Shown here: piece by piece, positions 46,620 through 57,715 of the stretch
Layout of the letters: each line of letters opens with the position of its first letter
Position numbering within the stretch: position 1 is the first letter of the stretch
NCBI RefSeq assembly: GCF_022605725.1
Contig: NC_065564.1
Coordinates: 7,232,698-7,296,697, forward strand
Length of the DNA: 64,000 nucleotides
Source: Anthonomus grandis grandis
Lineage: Eukaryota > Arthropoda > Insecta > Coleoptera > Curculionidae
Direction of reading: 5' to 3'
Made by a program: the position numbers and the translations under genes
The notes under the pieces: generated by a model
What the model saw: only the letters and a program-made list of their open reading frames with translations
Database searches by the model: none
What the model was told of the DNA's origin: nothing

Positions 46620-49600
46620 AGACGCGATCGATTCGAATATTTATCGACCCCCCACGTTCTTAAACCCTTCCGTGTAAATCGATTTAACAGCTGATTAATT
46701 AATCTGTCCCTCAGTTGACCGACAGGAGAGAAAATTGACAGTTGACAGATGTCAACGCTGATTTTTTTCCAGGCATTCGAAGGCATTTTCTTATTTCTTC
46801 CAGGCATTTCTTGCCGTTTTTCCTTTGTGCCAACTTAGGCTTACCAAGCAAAGTGATTTCCAGGCGTCTCTTTTCGGCCATTTTTTTGACAAATGACTGG
46901 GGCGGCTGTCAAAAGTTGACAGGTGACAGACGTCAACGCAGACCTATTTGATCACGTGACCATGGAACCGACGTCCTGGGAATCTGGAAATCCTTCACGA
47001 TTTAGACTCTTTTACATGAAACATTTTTCCAGGTATTCGAAGTCATTTCTTCTCAGTCATTTGTTGACGTTAAAAGTGATATTTGGTATCTGCTGCGCAT
47101 GCTTCGGCTTACTAAGGGCACCACCTGTGATTCCCAACTCAACTAAAGTGACACACTCCTATCATTTCTAAGCTGTCCCGTGGTATTGATATCCGATTAA
47201 TTCTCTCTCTCCTTTTTCATTTCTTCCAGCCATTTTAGACCATTTTTTTCCTTTGAAAATCGAAATATTTTCCAGGCATCACTGTTCAGTCATTAGTTAA
47301 CCTCAAAAGTGACATTTTGGATCTACTGCGCACGCTTCGGCTTTCTAAAGACGCCACCTGTGGTCGCCAACTCAACTAAATTGACCCACTCGATCGATTT
47401 AAATATTTATCGACTCCTGTAATTCCTAAACTTTTTCGTGGTAAATAATTTGACAATTTTTCTCTCTCTCTCTCTCTCTCTTTCTATCCATGAAAAATAC
47501 GCGATTTGGTTAGATACAGCGTCACAGCTGATGAAAAAACCAACTGATTTGAGGCTCCCTAGTTGGTAGATGACAATGACAGCTGTCAAAGATTGACAGT
47601 TAAGAACGCAGCTATTTGTTCACGTGACGATAGAACTAACGTCGTAAGAAATTGGAACTGCTTTACTATTTAGACTCATTCTTACATGAATAATTTTTCC
47701 AGACATTTGGACCCATTTTCTCGTTTCTTCCAGGCATTTTAGGCCGTTTTTCCTTTGAAAAGCGAAATATTTTCCAGACATCACTTTTCAGTCATTAGTT
47801 GACCTTAAAAGTTTTATTTTCGATCTACTGCGCACTAAAGGCGCCACCTGTGGTCGCCAACTCAACTAAAGTGACACACTCGGTCGATTTAAATATTTAT
47901 CTACGCCCAAGATTCCAAAAATTTTTCGCGCTAATTGATTTGACAGCTCATTAATTATTATTCCTCACTCTCTCTTTCAATCAATGAAAAATACGCGATT
48001 TGGTTAGGTACGACGTCACAGCTGATGAAAAAACCAACTGATTTGAGGCTCCCTAGTTGGTAGATGACAATGACAGCTGTCAAAGATTGACAGTTAAGAA
48101 CGCAGCTATTTGTTCACGTGACGATAGAAGTAACGTCGTAAGAAATTGGAAATGCTATTCACTATTTAGACTTATTTTACAATGAATAATTTTTTCCAGG
48201 CATTTGGACCCATTTTCTCATTTCTTCCAGACATTTTAGGCGATTTTTTCTTTTGAAAATACTTTCCAGGCATCACTGTTTAGTCATTAGTTGACCTTAA
48301 AAGTGACATTTTTGGATCTACTGCGCACGCTTCGGCTTATTAAAAGCGCCACCTGTGGTCGCTAACTCAACTAAATTGACACACTCGATCGATTTAAATA
48401 TTTATCGACTCCTATCATTCCTAAGCTGTTCCGTGGTAATCGATTGGACAACTGGTTAATTATCTCTCTCTTTCTATGACGTAACGATGGAACTAACGTC
48501 GTAGGAAATTGGAAATACTTCACTATTTAGACTTATTATTATATGAATAATTTTTCCAGGCATTTTAGGCCATTTTTTCTTTGAAAATCGAAATATTTTC
48601 CAGGCATCACTTTTCAGTCATTAATTGACCTTAAAAGTGACTTTTTGGATCTACTGCGCACGCTTCGGCTTACTAAAGGCGCCACCTGTTATCGCCAACT
48701 CAACTAAACTGACACAATCGCTCGACAGATTTATCGACTTCCGACATTCCTAAACTTTTCCGTGGTAGTCGATTTGACAGCCGATCTACAGTCGCCAAGA
48801 GATGGCGCTGAGGCCGAGGAATTTCGAAAACTCCTGATTCTTTGGACACATTTTTCCAGGCATTCAAATTTTAACTAAACTGACAACTTGGATCGATTTA
48901 AATTAATTATTAATTTCTCTCTCTCTTATTAATCTTTCTCTTTTTATCAAAGACAAGCACCCGCTAGTTAATGATATTAATAACATCTGTCAATAAAACA
49001 GCTCATTTAAGCTCTCCAGTTGACAGACAAGACAGAAAGTCGATAAATGTCAACGCTGACTTGTTTGATCACGTGACTGACGATGACGTCATGAAAAATT
49101 GTAGATCGTTTACTGTTTAGACACATTTTACCTGAGACATGTTTTCCACGCATTTCTCGCTGTTTTTCCTTTATGCCAGGCTTGGAAAGCAAATTGATTT
49201 CTAGGCGTCTCTTTTCGGCCATTTTTTGACAAATGACTGGAGCGGCTGTCAATAGTTGACAGGTGACAGACGTCAACGCAGACCAATTTGATCACGTGAC
49301 CATGGAACCGACGTCCTGGGAATCTGGAAATCCTTCACGATTTAGACTCTTTTACATGAAACATTGTTTCAGGTATTCGACGTCGTTTTCTCTATTTTTC
49401 CAGGCATTTTAGGCCATTTTTTTCCTTTGAAAAGCGAAATATTGTCCAGGCATCACTGTTCAGTCATTAGTTGACCTTAAAAGTGACATTTTGGATCCAC
49501 TGCGCAGGCTTCGGCTTACTAAAGGCGCCACTTGTGGCCTTCAAATTAACTAAATTCACACACTCAATCGATTTAAATATTTATCGACTTCTGTCATTTT

Positions 49601-52600
49601 GTTCCAAACTGGTCCGTGGTAATCGATTTGACAACTGGTTAATTATCTTTCTCTCTCTCTCTCTCTATTTTTCTGTCACGTTCACTATTTGGCCGTATTC
49701 TTACATGAATAATTTTTCCAGGCATGTGGACCCATTTCCTCATTTTTTCCAGGCATTTTAGGCAATTTTTTCCTTTAAAAAGCGAAATATTTTCCAGGCA
49801 TCACTGTTCAATCATTACTTGACCTCAAAAGTGACATTTTGGATCTACTGCGCACGCTTCGGCTTTCTAAAGACGCCACCTGTGGTCGCCAACTCAACTA
49901 AATTGACACACTCGATCGATTTAAATATTTATCGACTCCTGTAATTCCTAAACTTTTTCGTGGTAAATAATTTGACAATTTTTCTCTCTCTCTCTCTCTT
50001 TCTATCCATGAGAAATACGTGACTTGGTTAGGTATGACGTCACACCTGATGAAATAACCAACTGATTTAAGGCTCCTTAGTTGGTAGACGACTATGACAG
50101 CTGTCAAATATTGACAGTTGACAACGCAGCAATTTGATCACGTTACGATAGAACTAACGTCTTAGGAAATTGGAAATGCTTTACTATTTAGACTCATTCT
50201 TACATGAATAATTTTTCCAGACATTTGGACCCATTTTCTCATTTCTTCCAGGCATTTTAGGCGATTTTTTCTTTTGAAAATACTTTCCAGGCATCACTGT
50301 TTAGTCATTAGTTGACCTTAAAAGTGACATTTTTGGATCTACTGCGCACGCTTCGGCTTATTAAAAGCGCTACCTGTGGTCGCTAACTCAACTAAATTGA
50401 CACACTCGATCGATTTAAATATTTATCGACTCCTATCATTCCTAAGCTGTTCCGTGGTAATCGATTGGACAACTGGTTAATTATCTCTCTTTTTCTATGA
50501 CGTAACGATGGAACTAACGTCGTAGGAAATTGGAAATGCTTTACTTTTTAGACTTATAATTATATGAATAATTTTTCCAGGCATTTTAGGCCATTTTTCC
50601 TTTGAAAAGCGAAATATTTTCCAGGCATCACTTTTCAGTCATTTGTTGACCTTAAAAGTAACATTTTGGAGATACTGCGCACGCGTTGGCTTATTAAAAG
50701 CGCCACCTGTGGTCGCCAACTCAACTAAACTGACACAATCGATCGACAGATTTATCGACTTCCGACATTCCTAAACTTTTCCACGGTAGTCGATTTGACA
50801 GCCGATCTACAGTCGCCAAGAGATGGCGCTGAGGCCGAGGAAATTGGAAAACTCCTATTCTTTGGACACATTTTTCCAGGCATTCAAATTTCGACTAAAC
50901 TGACAACTTGGATCGATTTAAATATTCATCTACTCCCGACATTCTTATTTTTCCGCAGTAATCGAATAATTTCTCCCTCTCTCTTATTAATCTTTCTCTT
51001 TTTATCAAAGACAAGCACCCGCTAGTTAATCATATTAATAACATCTGTCAATAAAACAGCTCATTTAAGCTTTCCAGTTGACAGACAAGACAGAAAGTCG
51101 ATAAATGTCAATGCTGACTTGTTTGATCACGTGACTGACGATGACGTCATGAAAAATTGTAAATCGTTTACTATTTAGACACATTTTACCTGAAACATGT
51201 TTTCCAGGCATTTCTTGCTATTTTTCCTTTATGCCAGGCTTGGAGAGCAAAGTGATTTCCAGGCGTCTCTTTTCGGCCATTTTTTTGACAAATGACTGGA
51301 GCGGCTGTCAATAGTTGACAGGTGACAGACGTCAACGCAGACCAATTTTGTCACGTGACCATGGAACCGACGTCCTGGGAATCTGGAAATCCTTCACGAT
51401 TTAGACTCTTTTAAATGAAATATTGTTCCAGGTATTCGAAGTCGTTTTCTTTATTCTTCCAGGCATTTTGGGTCATTTTTTCCTTTGAAAAGCGAAATAT
51501 TGTCCAGGCATCACTGTTCAGTCATTAGTTGACCTTAAAAGTGACATTTTGGATCCACTGCGCAGGCTTCGGCTTACTAAAGGCGCCACTTGTGGCCTTC
51601 AAATTAACTAAATTCACACACTCAATCGATTTAAATATTTATCGACTTCTGTCATTCTGTTCCAAACTGGTCCGTGGTAATCGATTTGACAACTGGTTAA
51701 TTATCTCTCTCTCTCTCTCTCTCTCTCTCTATTTTTCTGTCACGTTCACTATTTGGCCGTATTCTTACATGAATAATTTTTCCAGGCATGTGGACCCATT
51801 TCCTCATTTTTTCCAGGCATTTTAGGCCATTTTTTCCTTTAAAAAGCGAAATATTTTCCAGGCATCACTGTTCAATCATTACTTGACCTTAAAAGTGACA
51901 TTTTGAATCTACTGCGCACGCTTCGGCTTTCTACAGACGCCACCTGTGGTCGCCAACTCAACTAAATTGACCCACACGATCGATTTAAATATTTATCGAC
52001 TCCTGTAATTCCTAAACTTTTTCGTGGTAAATAATTTGACAATTTTTCTCTCTCTCTCTCTTCCTATCCATGAAAAATACGCGACTTGGTTAGGTATGAC
52101 GTCACACCTGATGAAATAACCAACTGATTTAAGGCTCCTTAGTTGGTAGACGACTATGACAGCTGTCAAATATTGACAGTTGACAACGCAACTATTTGAT
52201 CACGTTACGTCTTAGGAAATTTGAAATGCTTCACTATTTAGACTCATTCTTACATGAATAATTTTTCCAGGCATTTGGACCCATTTTCCCATTTCTTCCA
52301 GGCATTTTAGGCCGTTTTTCCTTTGAAAAGCGAAATATTTTCCAGGCATCACTTTTCAGTCATTAATTGACCTTAAAAGTGATATTTTGGATCTACTGCG
52401 CACGCTTCGGCTTTCTAAAGACGCCACCTGTGGTCGCCAACCCAACTAAAATGACGCAACAGATCGACTGCCGACGTTCCTAAACTTTTCCGTGTTACTC
52501 GATTTGACAGCAGATTAATTATCCTTCTCTCTCTCTTTCTGTTAAAGAGAAGTACGTTAAATATGACGTCACGGCTGGTAAAAAAAACAGCTAATTTCAG

Positions 52601-55590
52601 TCTCTCCAATTGGACGAGGATCAACCTTTGATAGCTGTTAAAAGCTGATCCCTATTAATCGTTTACTTATGTTTCTCTCTCTCTCTCTTTCTATCTAAAA
52701 GAAATATGACTTGGTTAAGTATGACGTCACAACTGATGAAAAAAGCAGCTGATTTAAGTCTCTCCAGTTCGCAAAAAATTAGGACATCTGTCAAAAGTTG
52801 ACAGATCAAGCAGATTTTGCCAAACTGTTTGATCATGACCAATAGATGGCGCTGACGCCGTGAAAATTGGATAATATTTCAACATTTGGACAATTTTCAG
52901 TAATTTTTTGACGTTATTCCGTATTTCCTTTGTGCCAGGATTGCAATCATTTTTTTTGACAAATGACTGAGGCAGCTGTCAAGAGTTGACAGATGTCAAC
53001 GCTGACTTGTTGCCAACCTGTTTGATCACGTGCCGTTAAAAGTGACATTTCACGGTGCGCTTATCACGATTTATTAGAGGCGCTACCTGTGATCCTTACG
53101 TCAACTAAATTAACACACTCGCTCGATTTGAGTAATTATCACTACTCGACACTCCTAAACTTTTCCGTGGTATTCGATTTGACAACTTTTTATTTTCTAT
53201 CAAAGACAAACTCCCCAAATATCACACATCTGTCAATAAAAAAAAAGAAAGTTGACAAATGTCAACGCTGACTTGTTTGATCATGTGACGACGGCAGTAA
53301 CGTCATGTTCAGAATAATTTCCGTATTTCTTCTTTAGGGATCACTTTTCGGTCATTTATTGACGTTAAAAGTGACATTTTAGAGCCACTGCGCATGCTTC
53401 CACTTACTAGAGGCGCCTCCTGTGATCTCCAACTCAACTAAACTGACACACTCGATCGATTTCCGACATTCCTAAACTTTTCCTAAATAGAGGCTCCACC
53501 TGTGATCTGCAACCCAACTAAACTGAATCTTGATCGATTTAAATATTTATCGATTTCCGATATACCTAATTTTCCACAGTAATCGATTTTTCTCTCTCTC
53601 TCTCTCTATGTATTAAAGAGAAATACGACTAGGTTAAAAGTGACGTCATAGAAAACAGCTGATTTAAGTCTTCCTAGTTGACTGTATATAACAGCTGTTA
53701 GGGGTTGACAGTTGACAGATAAATTAAACTTATCTCCACGTTGCGTGTCCAACTGTTTAATCATGACCAAGAGATGGCGCTGACGCATTCGGATTTCAAT
53801 TAAACTGACACAAACTGAAACGTTTCCCTAGTAATCGACTTAAAACCTGATTATTACCTTTCTCTCTCTCTCTCCTTATGTCAAAGAGAAATACGTAACT
53901 CGGTTTAATATGACGCCCTAGCTGGTCGAAAAAAACAGCTGATCTGACTCTCACCAGTGGTCACAATGACCAAAGTGACATTTCGGAGCCACTGCGCACG
54001 CTTTTGCTACAGACGCCACCTCTGATCCACAACTCAACTAAGCCGACACACTCGATCAAACTCCAGCCAGACTCTCTCTATCTTTGCAGTTTTTTCTAAT
54101 ATAGTCTCCAATGACGTCACAATAGAACTTGTTTCCGAATCTCCTTAAAAAAGGTTAGCTTTTTAGCAGCTCTCAAAAAATGAATCATAGAGACAAATGA
54201 CAGCTGTTGACACTATTGACATTGACAGATAGCTTATATGCGTTTCAATGACTTCATAGCACTTTTCTAGTCTTCTCAACCGGTCGGTCAGACTTTTGAC
54301 AGCTGATGTTACTGACATCTGTCACAAAAAATCAAGTCAGTAGGATTTCAGTGGCGACATAACGTTATTTAATTTCTAGGGGCTTTTCTGTTGTTCGATT
54401 GGTATTCTCTATGATTTTATAGGGCAATCGGTTGACTTATGTCATGATGGTTGGACGTATTATGGCCACTACTATTCCACTTTTGACACTGCCTGCTAAT
54501 GACTTATTTAATCAGTTTGACAGATGACATTCGTCTAAAAATCAGATGATTTTCAGTGGCATTTATTGACACAGTAAAGTAATTAACAGGACTACGTTCC
54601 ATCAATAGTGTCAAACTTGACAGACTTGGATCTTCGGGATGTCAGCAGGTGACAGATGTAGGGTTTATTTTTGTGTTGGTATTCTGTGTTTACAGTTTTC
54701 CGTGGAAATCGATTTGACATCTGATTAATGATCGTTCTCTTTCTATCAAGGACGAACACCTGTTAACCATAGTTACACCATATTTAACCATTAATAATAA
54801 CACACTTGATTTGAGCTCCCAGAAGTTGCCAGACGATTATGACAGCTGTAAAAAGTTGACAGTTGACAGATGTCAACAGTGACTTGTTGCCAACATATTT
54901 GATTATGTGACGATAGCACTGACGTTGTGGGAAATTGGAAATCCTTCACTAGTTAGACTCGTTTCTCCGGGCATTCGAATTCATTTCCATATTTCTTCCA
55001 GGAATTTCAAACCGTTTTTTCCAGGGATCATCTTTTCAGTCAATTATTGACGTTAAAAGTGACGTTTTAGAGCCACTGCGCATGCTTCCACTTACTAGAG
55101 GCGCCCCCTGTGATCCCCAACTCAACTAAACTGACACACTCGATCGATTTAAATATGTATATATCGACTTCAGCCAGACTCTCTGAGATTTCACTGACGT
55201 CATAGCACTTTTCTAATCTGCTCAATCAGTCAGTTAGTTTGTTGACAGCTGAAGTTACTGACATCTGTCAACAAAATCAACCATAAGTAATTCGATCGAT
55301 TTCAGACGTTATTACGGTTTTGACAATTGACAGATCTAGGGACTTTCTGGTTATTCGGTTGGTATTCTACATAACTGATTGACTAACATGACTTATTTAG
55401 TCGGTTTGACAGCTGACATTTGTCATTAGACTACATTGGACCACGTTCTGTCAATAGTGTGAAACTTGACAGGGATCGATCCTTCCCATAAGGACTTTCG
55501 TCTTTTTGCGTATATATAAGCTGATATATCTCAATTAGTGGAATTTTTCACGCTTTAATGACAGCTGTCATTGTCACCTGTCAAAAAAAA
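46620..55590 (+). repeat. Complex tandem array with TTCCAGGCATT, CRE and TGACAGCTGTCA blocks
   Basis: The repeated theme is, in order: 'tttttccaggcatttt', 'ccaggcatcacttttcagtc', 'ttgaccttaaaagtgacatt', 'ctactgcgcacgcttcggct', 'gcgccacctgtggtcgccaa', 'cgatcgatttaaatatttat', a CT microsatellite, 'atgacgtcacagctgatg', 'tgacagctgtcaaagattga' and 'tcacgtgacgatag'. About 15 copies of the 'actgcgcacgctt' block are seen. A larger period of about 2,060 bases links 49,068 with 51,126 and 49,471 with 51,529. Units after about 53,000 are shorter and more diverged. No gene is present. Confidence 0.85.
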
Positions 55591-55600
55591 TCATCCGATT

Positions 55601-55842
55601 GACAAAAAGAAAGCCAAAGTCCCTCCAGGGGTGGGTTTTAAATCATATGATTCGAAGTAGGAGGTTAGTAGCATGTTCTTGAATACTTTATCCCCTGAAA
55701 GAGCGGACTTCCCGATGCCTCTCTCTCTAGTGCACGTTTTTGTTTCTTACTAGGGTGGGAGAATTGCGGTGAGGGTGATTCAATGCGCCCTCTCGTGGAA
55801 AATCTCAAAACTTCAATGCACAGGCGCCATCTATGATCCTCA
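55601..55842 (+). repeat. Right direct repeat bounding the complex array
   Basis: Diverged second copy of 46,372-46,606, sharing 'agaaagccaaag', 'tttatcccctgaaagagcgg' and 'aggcgccatctatgat'. Confidence 0.8.
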
Positions 55843-55849
55843 TTACAAT

Positions 55850-57681
55850 CGCACTCACCTTTGACTCTATCGATTACTACGCTCTTCCAGGGAGAACCTG
55901 ATTTGGACAATAAGAAACGTTGCCAAGTTTTTGAATTTTTACACGATGTTGCCAGTTATTTATAATGATCAATTTCGGGTCTTATCACTTAATCTAAGGC
56001 GCATGCGTGAGTCAATGTTCTTTGTCTTCAGCAGGGTTGCCTTCATTTTATTTGACGCTTTCGAAGGATTTTTCTAATATTCCATAAACTTTAAATAATT
56101 TCTGGTTTTATTGGCCAAAATGCCTTCTGCGCATGCGTGTTTTTAAAAACATTCCGTGCATCAGCTCAATAAGGAATAAATTGAATGCGCATAATCTCTA
56201 TAGGGAATCCTAGAAGGCGTCGGATAGATTTAAGCAAAAAGAGAGAGAGAGTAGTTAAACAGTTGAACGCGATGTGCGCATCCTCCTCAATGATGCGCAC
56301 TGACTCAAAAATGAGTTAACGCGCCGCCGTTGGTTGGAGAGGGCATGCGCAGTGAGACAAAACTCACTTAGAGAGCTTTTACACGTTCGATGGCCTCCTT
56401 TTTTAAAGCGTAATCGTGACTATTTTCATTCCCTTATCAGAACTAATTTTAGAATTACGTAAGTAGGCTTTTCGCGGTCGCGTTTTATCAATTATTACGC
56501 CAAACTGTTACGGATGTAGCTGGAGATAAGCGTGCCAGTTACCGCAGACCGAAATGTAAATTTCGTCGTGCGGTGACGTCAAGGCGCTTTTTAATACATT
56601 TTTTTCTTTTTAAGCCCCGGTTTTTTCCTATCCTGCCCAAAGGGAGCGAGAGAGAAGAAAAACTCAAATTTCTGAAAACTTACGTCAGTTTGACCTTTGA
56701 TTGGGGCACAGCCTACTTAAGATAACTTCGCATGCGCACGGATTAATGGCGCATGTTTGACAATAGACCATCATTTTTGCACATGCGCATGGACTACTGC
56801 AGCATATCAGATATGGAGTAGATCCTCAAATTCTAGAGGGCCATGACAGCTGTCAAGCTGCTTATAGAGATGGCGCTAACTGGTATTTTCCTTCAGTTTT
56901 CAGGCATTTCAAGTCAATTTTTCTGTATACCAGCAAGAACGTTTTTTACTATTGTTCCTGTACATTTAATGATGTAATACAACCAATACATCAATACAGA
57001 CCAGAAACCTAAATTATTACAACATACATCCTCCGTTCACCATTTCGTGTGCATATATATTTATTAGTGGAGGACCCGGATAAATAATGTATGTGAGCGC
57101 CATCTAGGCCTCTTTCTGCGTGACTCGCATGTCGGTAAGTAGAAATCTGTAAGCTGCCTTAAGATTTGACAGTTCCTCAGTGCAGAAACCTGTGTCATAG
57201 CGTCATAAAATCGTTATTATGCTTAAGGAGTCTTAAGTTAGTCGCCATTTTGTTCTGGGGTTCGCATGCTCTGTGTAATTTGTGATTCCTTCCAAGCCAA
57301 AATTTGTCCAGACATTTGAAAATAGCTTTTGAAAGAAAAAGTTATAAATTCCTGGAAAAATTGTACTCTAAGATATACTCAATAAAAGAATAAAAATGTC
57401 TAAAACAATTGATCAAAACAGGGTGTAGGTACTAAAAAAAAATGGTTACAAATTGTCAGCGCCATCTGTTGACCGATTACGACACTCAACTGTGCCGAGC
57501 TGTCAACGTGGTCAACAGCTGTTAACTGTCACACTGTGACAGCTGTCGCCGTCATCTAGAATCGGCAAGAATTTGAACAAAACATTCTAGAATTCCCCTG
57601 TTATCCTTAAAGACCGGTCAAAAACACTCAAAATTCCGAGTTTTCACTAGTTCAGGAGGTCGAAAGGGCAAATCGGCTGCT
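55850..57681. promoter_or_regulatory. Upstream region of the BAG2 gene
   Basis: Mostly single-copy. It contains a cluster of GCGCATGCGT/ATGCGCAC-type sites near 55,999, 56,131, 56,345, 56,731 and 56,783, which resemble NRF-1/ewg-type palindromes. It also has a TGACAGCTGTCA palindrome near 56,845 and ATTTTGTTCTGG near 57,245. The transcription start is not identifiable. That this region drives BAG2 is inference from position only. Confidence 0.4.
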
Positions 57682-57715
57682 ATGGACGTAGACCATTCAA
57701 TCGCAACGTCTTCGG
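57682..57715 (+). other. BAG2: BAG2 coding exon 1
   Basis: Encodes MDVDHSIATSS plus the first base of the next codon (Glu12). The donor is TCGG then GTGAGT, a near-perfect consensus. An alternative start at Met27 in exon 2 is possible but has a weaker claim, since the exon 1 ATG and splice site are both strong. Confidence 0.8.

Noticed and set aside
49471..51825. Pair of similar 96- and 98-codon frames as paralogous genes
   Set aside because: They are corresponding parts of the ~2-kb higher-order repeat; the length difference comes from a CT microsatellite.
46372..55842. LTR retrotransposon bounded by two ~240-bp LTRs
   Set aside because: No gag/pol frames, primer binding site or polypurine tract seen inside; the interior is tandem repeats. 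Kept only as a bounded-array observation.
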